DNA from: Rhodoferax sp.
GTDB taxonomy: Bacteria; Pseudomonadota; Gammaproteobacteria; Burkholderiales; Burkholderiaceae_C
Direction of reading: 5' to 3'
Assembly (NCBI RefSeq): GCF_023700745.1
Contig: NZ_JAMPYG010000008.1
Span: 62,001-126,000, forward strand
DNA: 64,000 nucleotides
Both the position numbers and the translations under genes were made by a program. Shown in pieces: positions 49,624-58,177 of this stretch. The notes under the pieces are model-generated. The model searched no databases and was not told where the DNA came from. It worked only from the letters and a program-made list of their open reading frames with translations. Numbering within the stretch: the first letter of the stretch is position 1; each line of letters begins with the position of its first letter.

Positions 49624-50826
49624 ATGAATATGAAACAAATTCAAGAAGCCTATATCGTCGCGGCCACACGCTCGCCTATTGGCAAGTCATCACGCGGTTT
49701 TTTCAGAAACATGCGCCCGGACGACCTGCTGGTCAAGGTGCTGCAGTCGGCGCTGGCGCAGGTGCCGGGACTGGACCCCAACGCGATCGAAGACATTGTC
49801 TGCGGCTGCGCCATGCCCGAGGGACAGCAGGGCCTGAACATTGCACGCACCGCTGCCGTGCTGGCCGGCCTGCCGGTGAGCGTGGGCGGCATCACCATCA
49901 ACCGCTTTTGCGCGTCGGGGGTGTCGGCGATCCAGACTGCCGCCGACCGCATTCGGGTCGGAGAAGCAGACGTCATGATGGCCGCCGGTGTCGAGAGCAT
50001 GAGCATGGTGCCCATGGGTGGCAATGCGCCCTCCTACTCGCCGATGATGTTCGACCAGGACGAAAACATCGGCATCGCCTACGGCATGGGACTGACCGCC
50101 GAAAAAGTGGCCACGCAGTGGAAGGTCAGCCGCGAAGCACAGGATGCCTTTGCGCTGCAATCGCACCAGCGCGCCCTGGCCGCGCAGGCAGCCGGCTATT
50201 TCAGCGCTGAAACCACGCCCATCGAGGTCATCGACCGTTCGCCCAACCTGGCCACCGGTGAAGTCATCGAGAGCAAACGCGTGGTGACGCTGGACGAAGG
50301 CGCGCGCGCCGACACCTCGCTGGAAGGCCTGGCCAAGCTGAAAAACCCGTTTGCGGCGCGTGGCACGGTGACGGCGGGCAACAGCTCGCAAACCTCCGAC
50401 GGTGCCGGTGCATTGATCCTGGCCAGCGAAAAGGCCGTGAAGCAGTTTGGCCTGAAGCCGCTGGCGCGTTTTGTCAGTTTTGCGGCCAAAGGGGTGCCGC
50501 CGCAGTTCATGGGCATCGGTCCGATCGAAGCGATTCCAGTGGCACTGCGCCATGCCGGCTTGACGCTCGGCCAGATCGACTGGATCGAGCTCAACGAAGC
50601 CTTTGCCGCGCAGTCACTGGCGGTCATCAACACCCTGGGACTGGACCCGGCCCGGGTCAACCCGATGGGCGGCGCCATTGCGCTGGGCCACCCGCTGGGC
50701 GCCACCGGCGCCATTCGCGCGGCCACGCTGATCCATGCCCTGCAGCGCACCCAGGGCAAATACGGCATGGTCACCATGTGCATCGGCATGGGCCAGGGCG
50801 CCGCCGGCATCTTCGAACGGGTCTGA
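49624..50826 (+). CDS. fadA: Acetyl-CoA C-acyltransferase (thiolase)
   Basis: A 400-residue thiolase. The acylated Cys lies in INRFCASGVSAIQ, the catalytic His in GAIALGHPLGATG, and the second Cys in MCIGMGQGAAG. It performs the thiolytic cleavage that ends each round of beta-oxidation and would form a complex with the upstream fused enzyme. Start codons at 49624 and 49630 are both possible. The next gene, an enoyl-CoA hydratase, begins 19 bases after the stop. Confidence 0.94.
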   Translation: MNMKQIQEAYIVAATRSPIGKSSRGFFRNMRPDDLLVKVLQSALAQVPGLDPNAIEDIVCGCAMPEGQQGLNIARTAAVLAGLPVSVGGITINRFCASGVSAIQTAADRIRVGEADVMMAAGVESMSMVPMGGNAPSYSPMMFDQDENIGIAYGMGLTAEKVATQWKVSREAQDAFALQSHQRALAAQAAGYFSAETTPIEVIDRSPNLATGEVIESKRVVTLDEGARADTSLEGLAKLKNPFAARGTVTAGNSSQTSDGAGALILASEKAVKQFGLKPLARFVSFAAKGVPPQFMGIGPIEAIPVALRHAGLTLGQIDWIELNEAFAAQSLAVINTLGLDPARVNPMGGAIALGHPLGATGAIRAATLIHALQRTQGKYGMVTMCIGMGQGAAGIFERV

Positions 50827-50845
50827 GTCTGGTACGCTACGGCCC

Positions 50846-51622
50846 ATGAAAAATTTGTCCCCTGATCTTCTGCTCGACTCCGCCGGAGGTATCACCACCC
50901 TCACGATCCACCGCGTCGCCAAAAAGAACTCCTTCACCACCGCCATGTACGCCGGCATGGCCGATGTGCTGGAGCAGGCGCAGGCGGACACTGCGGTACG
51001 GGTGCTGGTGATCCAGGGGCACGAAACCATTTTCAGCGCCGGCAACGACATTGCCGACTTCCTGCAGAACCCGCCCACCACGCTGGAGGCACCGGTGTTC
51101 CGTTTCATGCGCGCCATCAGCAGCTTCAGCAAACCCATTGTGGCCGCGGTGTGCGGCCCGGCGGTGGGCATTGGCACCACCCTGCTGTTCCATTGCGACC
51201 TGGTCTATGCCGGTGACAACGCCGCCTTTTCCATGCCCTTTGTCAACCTGGGCGTCTGCCCCGAGGCCGCTTCCAGCCTGCTGGCACCACAGCGCATGGG
51301 CTATGGCCGCGCGGCCGAGGCGCTGTTGCTGGGCGAGCCCTTCTTGGCCGAGGCGGCACTGGAGATGGGTCTGATCAGCCGCATCGTGCCACCCGCCGAA
51401 GCCAACGCCCTGGCCCGGCGCCAGGCGCAAAAACTGGCCGCCAAGCCCTTGACTTCGCTGCTCGCCACCAAGCTTTTGATGAAGCAGGGCCAAGCCAGCC
51501 TGGTGGCCGAGCGCATGGCCGAAGAAGGCACGCTGTTTGGCCGCATGCTGGCCGAGCCGGCCGCGCAAGAAGCCTTTTCCGCGTTCATGGAAAAGCGCAA
51601 GCCAGATTTCAGCGCCTTCTGA
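50846..51622 (+). CDS. Enoyl-CoA hydratase/isomerase
   Basis: A 258-residue crotonase-fold protein. The oxyanion-hole strands are FSAGNDIADFL and VCGPAVGIGTTLLFHCDLVYA; the usual second catalytic Glu position reads PEAASSL, like several isomerase/hydratase variants. It could hydrate special enoyl-CoAs such as those of unsaturated or branched acids that the fusion enzyme handles poorly. Translational coupling with the next gene is clear: TGATG, stop at 51620-51622 and ATG at 51622. Confidence 0.88.
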   Translation: MKNLSPDLLLDSAGGITTLTIHRVAKKNSFTTAMYAGMADVLEQAQADTAVRVLVIQGHETIFSAGNDIADFLQNPPTTLEAPVFRFMRAISSFSKPIVAAVCGPAVGIGTTLLFHCDLVYAGDNAAFSMPFVNLGVCPEAASSLLAPQRMGYGRAAEALLLGEPFLAEAALEMGLISRIVPPAEANALARRQAQKLAAKPLTSLLATKLLMKQGQASLVAERMAEEGTLFGRMLAEPAAQEAFSAFMEKRKPDFSAF

Positions 51623-52152
51623 TGCGTGCCCTGATTGCCGCCTGCACCTTGGTTTTTGGCCTGCTCGCCGGTGCCAACAACGCAGCAGCCACCCCCGGTG
51701 AGGTGGCCGTGGGCAGTGTGCTGCGCGAGGCCACCATGCGCGGGCTCAACGGCCCGGACCGAAAGCTCTCGGCTTTTCGCGGCAAGCCGCTGATCATCAA
51801 CGTCTGGGCCAGCTGGTGCCCGCCGTGCATCGCGGAAATGGGCTCGCTGGAACGACTGGCCTGGAGCGAGTTGGGCCTGCAACTCACCGTGATCGGTATT
51901 TCGACCGATGACTACCCCGAGGCCGCCAAGGGTTTCCTGCGCAAAAGCAACGCCACCCTGAACCATTACATCGACCGCCAGCTGGAACTCGAAAACATGC
52001 TCGGGGCCAACCGGCTGCCGCTCACGCTGCTGGTTGATGCCCAGGGCCGGGTACTCAACAAGATTGTCGGTGCACGCGAGTGGGACAGCGCCCAGTCCCA
52101 GCAACTGATCCGCACCACCTTTCGCGGTGCGCTCATCCCCGGTAAAAAGTGA
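51622..52152 (+). CDS. TlpA-like periplasmic thiol-disulfide protein
   Basis: A 176-residue protein with an N-terminal signal peptide (residues ~1-23, ending NNAAA) and a thioredoxin fold. The active site is WASWCPPCIAE (CPPC), typical of TlpA/ResA-like reductases, with a cis-Pro in NRLPLTLLV. It would keep periplasmic cysteines reduced, for example of apocytochromes or of the downstream secreted protein. Its ATG overlaps the hydratase stop by one base. Confidence 0.9.
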   Translation: MRALIAACTLVFGLLAGANNAAATPGEVAVGSVLREATMRGLNGPDRKLSAFRGKPLIINVWASWCPPCIAEMGSLERLAWSELGLQLTVIGISTDDYPEAAKGFLRKSNATLNHYIDRQLELENMLGANRLPLTLLVDAQGRVLNKIVGAREWDSAQSQQLIRTTFRGALIPGKK

Positions 52153-52176
52153 TTTTTAATCAACAGGAGACCTGCC

Positions 52177-52767
52177 ATGCGCCCTCTGAAATTTTTGCAA
52201 AGCCCCCTCGCCAGCCTGCTGCTAAGCTGCGCCACCCTGACCGGGTGGGCACAGCCGTTGGAGGTGGAAGGTGTCAAGCTTGAGGCCAGCAGCCAGCTGG
52301 GTGCTGCCAAACTGCAACTCAACGGCGCCGGCTTGCGCACCAAGGTGTTCTTCAAAGTTTACGTGGCGGCCTTGTACACCCCCCAAAAAGCCACCAGTGC
52401 CGCCCAGCTGTTGACCCAAACAGGTGCACGCCGCGTCACAATCACCATGCTGCGCAACGTTGATGCAGAAAGCTTTGCCGGCGCACTGAATGACGGCCTG
52501 CGCGACAACCACACCGAGGCCCAGTTTACCGCCATGAAGCCGAGAATTGACGCGCTGAATGCCAACCTCAAGGCCGTGGGCGAAGCCAAGAAGGGCGACG
52601 TGATCCATTTCGAGTTTGTGCCAGACGTGGGCACGCAGGTCACGGTCAACGGCCAGGTGCGTGGCAATGTGATTGCGGGTGAGGACTTTTTCACCGCCGT
52701 GTTGCGCATCTGGCTGGGTGACAAACCGGTGGATGCCAACCTCAAGAAAGCCCTGATTGGCAGTTGA
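52177..52767 (+). CDS. Chalcone-isomerase-like periplasmic protein
   Basis: A 196-residue protein with a signal peptide (residues ~1-25, ending TGWAQP) and a chalcone-isomerase-like domain: LNGAGLRTKVFFKVYVAALYTP is the family signature. Bacterial members are not flavonoid enzymes; the fold is related to fatty-acid-binding proteins, which fits a place beside beta-oxidation genes. Its ATG follows AGGAG by eight bases. Confidence 0.88.
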   Translation: MRPLKFLQSPLASLLLSCATLTGWAQPLEVEGVKLEASSQLGAAKLQLNGAGLRTKVFFKVYVAALYTPQKATSAAQLLTQTGARRVTITMLRNVDAESFAGALNDGLRDNHTEAQFTAMKPRIDALNANLKAVGEAKKGDVIHFEFVPDVGTQVTVNGQVRGNVIAGEDFFTAVLRIWLGDKPVDANLKKALIGS

Positions 52768-52797
52768 TCCCTCCGCTTTTCCCACCCAGGATACCCG

Positions 52798-53286
52798 ATG
52801 ACCCCAGCCGCTGCTGCGCCCGCCGAGATTGAATTTGAAGCTGAATTCGTTGCCGGCTTGACCAAGGTTTTTGAAGAACTGATCGTGTTCAACCAGGTGC
52901 TGGGGCTCAAGATCACCGCGCTCAAACCAGCCCAGGTGCGTGCCCGCATCGACATGCGCAACGAACTGGTGGGTCACTACGCCTACAACCGCATCCACGG
53001 CGGCGTCATCAGTGCCTCGCTGGATGCGCTGGGGGGTCTGGCCGTGATGGTGGCCATTGGTGCGCGCCACATGAACGAGACACCCCAGCAGCGACTGCAG
53101 CGCTTTGTCAAGCTCGGCACCATCGACCTGCGCATCGACTATCTGCGCCCGGGCATTGGCGAGTGGTTCGAGTTGCGCGCCGAGGTGATGCGCCTGGGCT
53201 CGCGCGTGGCGTCCACCCGCATGGAGTTTTTGGGCGCTGACGGCAAGCTGCTGTCCACCGGGTCAGCCGCTTACATCGTGTCGTAG
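52798..53286 (+). CDS. Hotdog-fold thioesterase (YigI/PaaI type)
   Basis: A 162-residue hotdog protein. The central helix segment YNRIHGGVISASLDALGGLAV gives the HGG motif of PaaI-type acyl-CoA thioesterases; YLRPG and the strand VASTRMEFLGADG follow. It hydrolyses acyl-CoA or aryl-CoA esters. It is the last plus-strand gene before the convergent yciA: the two stop codons abut (53284-53286 and 53287-53289), so there is no room for an intergenic terminator. Confidence 0.87.
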   Translation: MTPAAAAPAEIEFEAEFVAGLTKVFEELIVFNQVLGLKITALKPAQVRARIDMRNELVGHYAYNRIHGGVISASLDALGGLAVMVAIGARHMNETPQQRLQRFVKLGTIDLRIDYLRPGIGEWFELRAEVMRLGSRVASTRMEFLGADGKLLSTGSAAYIVS

Positions 53287-53703
53287 TCAAACGGCTGGCC
53301 GGGGCACCTCGCGCGGCTTGCCATAGTCGTCAATCGCGACATAGGTGAGGGAAGCTTCCGTCACCTTGGTGTAGTGGCCCTGGGCGCTGATGTGCTCGGC
53401 ATAGACCTCAATCTTGACGGTGATGGAGCTGCGTCCAATGCGTACCAGCTTGCCAAAGAACGACAAAACGTCGCCCAAACGCACCGGCTGCTTGAAGATG
53501 AACTCATTCACCGCCACCGTCGCCATGCGGCCATTGGCAAAGGGCGCCGCCATCACGGCACCCGCCAGGTCCACCTGCGCCATGACCCAGCCACCAAAGA
53601 TATCGCCGTTGGCATTGAGATCACCCGGCATCGGAATAACCTTGAGCACCAATTTTTCATCCGTGGGCAGTTGCACGGCTTTGGCGTCAGTGTTTGCAGA
53701 CAT
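53287..53703 (-). CDS. yciA: Acyl-CoA thioesterase YciA
   Basis: A 138-residue single hotdog domain with the YciA signature MPGDLNANGDIFGGWVMAQVDLAGA and the later VAVNEFIFKQPVRLGDVLSFFGKL. YciA hydrolyses a broad range of acyl-CoAs, forming hexamers. The ATG at 53703 lies 46 bases from the divergent ABC exporter start. An upstream in-frame start at 53751 would run into that gene. Confidence 0.92.
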   Translation of the reverse strand: MSANTDAKAVQLPTDEKLVLKVIPMPGDLNANGDIFGGWVMAQVDLAGAVMAAPFANGRMATVAVNEFIFKQPVRLGDVLSFFGKLVRIGRSSITVKIEVYAEHISAQGHYTKVTEASLTYVAIDDYGKPREVPRPAV

Positions 53704-53749
53704 GGGCACAATCCTTACATAGTTTTTGAATTGATCAGGATTGTCCCCC

Positions 53750-55585
53750 ATGCGCAGCCATTCATCCAGTCGTTACAGCGGCACCACATTACCCATGGTC
53801 AGCGGTCAGGGCGCGACTGCGGCCCGCTCCGACTGGGCCACCCTACAGCGCCTGTTTCCTTACCTGTGGCAATACAAATGGCGCGTCATCGCGGCACTGG
53901 CCTTCATGGTCGGCGCCAAGCTGGCCAATGTCAGTGTGCCGCTGCTGCTCAAGGAACTGGTCGACACCATGAACCCCAAGGGAGCCATAGACGCCGAAGC
54001 GCTGTTGGTGGTGCCGCTGGGCCTGCTGGTGGCCTACGGCCTGCTGCGCCTGTCGACCACCTTGTTTGCCGAACTGCGCGAGCTGATTTTTGCCAAGGCC
54101 ACCGAGGGCGCCGCACGTTCCATCAGCTTGCAGGTGTTCCGGCATCTGCATGCAATGAGCCTGCGCTTCCACCTGGAACGCCAGACCGGCGGCATGACGC
54201 GCGACATCGAACGTGGCACCCGCGCCGTGCACTCACTCATCAGCTACTCGCTCTACAGCATCTTTCCGACGCTGATCGAGGTGGCGCTGGTGCTGAGCAT
54301 TCTGGCGGTCAAGTTCGACATGTGGTTTGCCTGGATCACCGTCGCGGCACTCGTTCTCTACATTGTCTTCACCATTGTGGTGACCGAGTGGCGCACCCAG
54401 TTCAGAAAGCAGATGAACGAGCTCGACAGCACCGCGCACAGCCGCGCCATCGACTCGCTGCTGAACTACGAGACGGTGAAATACTTCAACAACGAGGAGT
54501 TCGAGGCGCGCCGTTACGACGACAACCTGGAGCGCTACCGCAAGGCGGCCCTCAAGAGCCAAACCACTTTAAGTCTGCTCAACACCGGCCAGCAGCTCAT
54601 CATTGCCGCCGGTCTGGTCGCCATGCTGTGGCGCGCCACCCAAGGCGTGGTGGACGGCCGCATGACCCTGGGCGACCTGGTGATGGTCAACGCCTTCATG
54701 ATCCAGCTCTACATCCCGCTGGGTTTTCTGGGCGTGCTCTACCGCGAGATCAAGCAAGGCCTGACCGACCTGGAAAAAATGTTCACCCTGATGGAGCGCG
54801 AGCGCGAAATTGCCGATGTGCCGGGGGCACCCGCCCTGACGCTGGCACCCGACAGCGCCAGCGTGCGCTTTCAGCATGTGAACTTTGCCTACGACCCGGC
54901 GCGACCGATCCTGCACGACATCAGTTTTGACATCCCCGCGGGCAAGACGGTGGCGGTGGTCGGGCCCTCGGGTTCGGGCAAATCAACGCTGGCGCGCTTG
55001 CTGTTCCGCTTCTACGACGTGCAAGGCGGCCAGATCCTGATTGCCGGGCAGGACATCAAACAGGTCACGCAGGCCAGCGTGCGCCAGGCCATTGGCATCG
55101 TGCCGCAGGACACCGTGCTGTTCAACGACACGGTCGAATACAACATTGCCTACGGCCAGCCAGGCGCCACCCGCGAACAGGTGATCGAGGCCGCGCAATC
55201 GGCGCACATTCACCGCTTTATTGCCGCCACACCCAAGGGCTACGAGACCATGGTGGGTGAGCGCGGCCTGAAATTGTCGGGCGGAGAAAAACAGCGTGTC
55301 GCGATTGCCCGTACGCTACTGAAGAACCCGCCGATTTTGATTTTTGACGAAGCCACCTCGGCGCTCGACTCAGCCAACGAACGCGCCATCCAGGCCGAGT
55401 TGCAAAGCGTGGCGCAAAACAAGACCACGCTGGTCATTGCGCACCGCTTGTCCACGGTGGTCGACGCGCACGAGATTCTGGTGATGGAGGCTGGCCGCAT
55501 TCTGGAGCGCGGCACGCATGCCGAGCTGCTGGCCTCAGGAGGCCGCTATGCGCAGATGTGGGCGCTGCAGCAGTCGTCCGAGTAA
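53750..55585 (+). CDS. Atm1-type ABC exporter (ABCB7/HMT1 family half-transporter)
   Basis: A 611-residue half-transporter: six membrane helices in the first ~340 residues and an ATPase domain with Walker A GPSGSGKST, signature LSGGEKQR and Walker B ILIFDEAT. The LLNYETVKYFNNE stretch of helix 5-6 is diagnostic of the Atm1/ABCB7 group, which exports glutathione-linked compounds and is tied to Fe-S and metal homeostasis. The ATG at 53750 with AGGA at 53737-53740 is preferred to a TTG at 53741. It is the last intact gene before the degenerate zone. Confidence 0.9.
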   Translation: MRSHSSSRYSGTTLPMVSGQGATAARSDWATLQRLFPYLWQYKWRVIAALAFMVGAKLANVSVPLLLKELVDTMNPKGAIDAEALLVVPLGLLVAYGLLRLSTTLFAELRELIFAKATEGAARSISLQVFRHLHAMSLRFHLERQTGGMTRDIERGTRAVHSLISYSLYSIFPTLIEVALVLSILAVKFDMWFAWITVAALVLYIVFTIVVTEWRTQFRKQMNELDSTAHSRAIDSLLNYETVKYFNNEEFEARRYDDNLERYRKAALKSQTTLSLLNTGQQLIIAAGLVAMLWRATQGVVDGRMTLGDLVMVNAFMIQLYIPLGFLGVLYREIKQGLTDLEKMFTLMEREREIADVPGAPALTLAPDSASVRFQHVNFAYDPARPILHDISFDIPAGKTVAVVGPSGSGKSTLARLLFRFYDVQGGQILIAGQDIKQVTQASVRQAIGIVPQDTVLFNDTVEYNIAYGQPGATREQVIEAAQSAHIHRFIAATPKGYETMVGERGLKLSGGEKQRVAIARTLLKNPPILIFDEATSALDSANERAIQAELQSVAQNKTTLVIAHRLSTVVDAHEILVMEAGRILERGTHAELLASGGRYAQMWALQQSSE

Positions 55586-55675
55586 TGCTTGAGGAATAGA
55601 CAAGGTCAAGGAGGGTTTGAAGTGGGCCGTCCCGTACACCGCGCCTGCGCAGTGACGTAGTCAAAAAATACTCCG

Positions 55676-56323
55676 CAGTTAGTGGAATTGACCACGCAAG
55701 ACAAGCCCGAGGCAGCGATGCACTGGAGTACGCGCAAGATGGCGACCGAGCTCGGCGTCAGCCTCAGTACGGTGATGCGCCATTGGCAGCCTCACTTGGT
55801 GCGTGGCTTGAAGGTTTCGCGTGATCCGAAATTGGTAGAGAAGCTCGAAGACATCGTGGGCCTGTACATGTCGTCGTCCGAACATGCGCTGGTGCTGTGT
55901 TGTGACGAAAAGAGCTAGGTACAGGCGCTGGACAGAACGCAGCCCTGACTGCCGCTGAAGAAGGGACGCGCCTAGACGATGACGCACGACTACAAGCGCC
56001 ACGGCACAACCACACTGATCGCGGCCCCGAACGTGCTGGACGGTCAAGTCATCGGTCAATGCCAGCAGCGGCACACGCACCCAGCGGTGCAGCAGTGGTT
56101 GCAAAAACACCCGAGGTTCAACATGCACTTGACGCCAACACCGGCCTCATTGCTGAAATATGGTTGAGCGATTTTTTCGCGACATCAATGAATACGTCAC
56201 CCATCACAACGAAAACACCAAGCCATTCATGTGGACCAAAAGCGCGCGTGACATCTTGCAGGAGGTCATCCGGGCAAACTCAAAAATAAGTTCTAAGCAG
56301 AACGGAACACTACACTAGCCGCA
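55676..56323 (+). mobile_element. Degenerate IS630-family transposase remnant
   Basis: Translation shows the middle of an IS630-family transposase (MHWSTRKMATELGVS, VSRDPKLVEKLEDIVGLY, EHALVLCCDEKS). In the same frame three nonsense codons follow: TAG at 55916-55918, TGA at about 55946-55948 and TAG at about 55973-55975. The frame continues with [16 protein letters not shown] and [11 protein letters not shown]. The part with the second catalytic Asp is deleted. Near 56155 the frame shifts to [17 protein letters not shown]-like sequence ending at the stop near 56321. The N-terminal DNA-binding part is missing. It cannot transpose. No terminal repeats or target duplication were recognised. Confidence 0.85.
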
Positions 56324-56354
56324 AGCAACACGTACTAACATCGCCATCAGCGTG

Positions 56355-56605
56355 TCAATAAATGTGTTGACCGCCGTTCATGGCAACGTTGCTGTCGGTC
56401 ATGAAGGCGGCGGTATCGTTCGCGATGAATGCCACCAGCGCGGCGACCTCATCCGACTGACCGAGGCAGCCGACTGGAATTGCATCGATGATCTTCTGGC
56501 GAACGTCCTCGCGCATCGCCATCACCCTCTCAGTCGCCAGGTAGCCCGGCGAGACGGTGTTGACCGTTACACCCTTGCGCGCCACTTCCTGCTGGGGCGT
56601 CGTCG
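56355..56605 (-). pseudogene. phaB: 3' fragment of an acetoacetyl-CoA reductase gene (phaB)
   Basis: About 80 residues at the C-terminus of a short-chain dehydrogenase: EVARKGVTVNTVSPGYLATERVM, VRQKIIDAIPVG, ALVAFIAND and the terminal NVAMNGGQH match PhaB-type acetoacetyl-CoA reductases. The coenzyme-binding N-terminus and the catalytic Ser and Tyr are absent. The fragment joins directly to a phaC fragment in a different frame, so it is the right half of a deletion scar. Confidence 0.8.
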
Positions 56606-57175
56606 AGGGCGAGGCGCCGCGCATCGTCGAGGAAGTTCATGGCGCCGCCCCCGACCTTGATGGCATCCAGCACTTCGGGATTGGTCCAGATGAAGTTCGA
56701 AGGCGACCACATATCCAGCGACTGCCGCCCCGCGAAAGTCACCATGTTCTCGTGATGGCGCGACACACCGCGCACGCCAGTGGTGGCGTTGTGCCACCAC
56801 TGCTGCTGCAAGAAACCCTGGTGGATCACGTTGAACGGCCATTGCTGCCAGGCTGGTGCCGCGAAGCGCCGATCCAGCTCCAGTCGCTCAATGCAAGCTG
56901 AACAGTCGTGTGCGCCTCCAGCGTGCATGACGTAACGCGCCAGATGTTGCTGCTTTTGCAGACCCTTTTCAAACAGGCTTCGTTGCTTGCCCGGTGAAAG
57001 ACTCAGGTGCAGCGCCCAGTCATATCAGGCCAGCAAGCTCGCCGCCGGCGACAACCCGCCAATGCCGCGTGCCCGCCAGACGTTTGCAACGCGTATCCAG
57101 GACATTGGGGCGGCTGTCTTCAAGCGAAACCAACGCGGGCTTGTCGTGCATGGCAACAAAATTCATCTATGACGA
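56606..57175 (-). pseudogene. phaC: 5' fragment of a PHA synthase gene (phaC), with frameshift and stop
   Basis: Starting near the ATG at 57175, the minus strand reads MHDKPALVSLED, then changes frame near 57080-57090 to GGLSPAASLLA, meets a TGA at 57025-57027 where family members have an aromatic residue, and goes on as YDWALHLSLSPGKQ, DRRFAAPAWQQWPFNVI and SPSNFIWTNPEVLDA. This is the N-terminal domain of poly-beta-hydroxybutyrate polymerase. The hydrolase core with the catalytic Cys is missing; the sequence stops making sense near 56630, where the phaB fragment begins. Confidence 0.82.
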
Positions 57176-57480
57176 TTAATTTTTCAAGTGACTTATTACT
57201 ATCTTAATACTTGCCAAGCGGCAGGAGGATTTCCGTCTTCCTCCGGGCACAACCACTCCCGTTGATCCTCCTGACTCAAGTTGCCGAATCACCGATGAAT
57301 TGATCCCTTGCCCACTATAGCGACACTGTCTCTGCTTAATAAAAATCAAGTTGACCTTGTTTCTACCCAAGGGCAAAAGCTCGCTACTTCTACGGTGGTC
57401 AATCCAATTCCTTATATTGCATCATGGTTATTTTGCATGATAAGATAGTAATAGATAACTTACTTATTGGAGATTTTGCA
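57176..57480. promoter_or_regulatory. AT-rich border region with an inverted 13-mer
   Basis: This 305-base gap is clearly AT-richer than the flanking genes. The 13-mer TAAGATAGTAATA occurs on the minus strand at 57194-57206, just before the dead phaC start, and on the plus strand at 57441-57453, just before the TetR start. The two copies face outward toward divergent genes. This is consistent with operators of the TetR regulator on both sides. I see no further gene in it. A GGAG ribosome site for the regulator is at 57469-57472. Confidence 0.5.
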
Positions 57481-58089
57481 GTGAATGAACGTCCTCAATA
57501 CATGCCCGCTGAAGAGAGGCGAGCAGCCACAGTGCAAGCCGTGGTCGACCTAGCAGCCGAGCAGAACCCGGCCGAGATCACAACCACGGACATCGCTGAT
57601 CGGATGGGCTTGACGCAGGGCGCGCTATTTCGCCATTTCCCGACCAAGGGTGCAATCCTGGAAGCAACGATGTCCTGGGTCAGCGAACGCCTGCTGACCA
57701 GCGTGGACAAAGCGGCCGCTGGCGCTTCGTCCCCCACAGCAGCGCTCGAAGCCATGTTCATGGCCCATGTCGACTTCGTGGCAAAGCACCCGGGCGTGCC
57801 ACGCATGCTGTTCGGAGAGTTGCAGCGCCCTGACGAAACGCTGGCCAAGCGCCTGGTGCAGACCTTGATCCGCCAGTACGAACAGCGGTTGCGCCGCCTA
57901 ATGGAAGCGGGGAAGGCGCAGGACGAGCTGGACGCGGAGCTGAACGTTGATGCCGCTGCCGTGTTATTCATCGGAACCATCCAGGGATTGGTCATGCAGT
58001 CATTGCTGGCCGGTAAGGTCCGTCAAATTCGCCGCGACGCGCCAGCCGTTTTTGCCATCTATCGCCGTGGCATTGGAGCAGCGGAATGA
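57481..58089 (+). CDS. TetR-family regulator of the efflux operon (CecR-like)
   Basis: A 202-residue TetR protein with a helix-turn-helix at residues ~33-62 (ITTTDIADRMGLTQGALFRHFPTKGAILEA) and a helical ligand domain. The start is taken as GTG at 57481, eight bases after GGAG; an in-frame ATG at 57424 would add 19 residues of unusual, hydrophobic sequence. In E. coli CecR (YbiH) stands in front of ybhGFSR in the same order, so it probably represses the operon and is relieved by an exported compound. Confidence 0.86.
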   Translation: MNERPQYMPAEERRAATVQAVVDLAAEQNPAEITTTDIADRMGLTQGALFRHFPTKGAILEATMSWVSERLLTSVDKAAAGASSPTAALEAMFMAHVDFVAKHPGVPRMLFGELQRPDETLAKRLVQTLIRQYEQRLRRLMEAGKAQDELDAELNVDAAAVLFIGTIQGLVMQSLLAGKVRQIRRDAPAVFAIYRRGIGAAE

Positions 58090-58177
58090 AAACCCTCTGC
58101 CTCCGTGTTGTCGGCGGGTCAACGTCGAACCAGAGCACCACAAGACCCCAATCGATTCAACACATGGGATGCATGCA

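Noticed and set aside
55676-56323. IS630 remnant considered as a functional transposase read with recoding
   Set aside because: Three nonsense codons, a frameshift and loss of the region with a catalytic Asp cannot be bypassed by a single frameshift event.
56530-56928. 132-codon frame considered as an intact small protein
   Set aside because: Its N-terminal 100 residues are an internal PHA synthase segment and its tail is out-of-frame sequence from the junction, so it is a pseudogene fragment.
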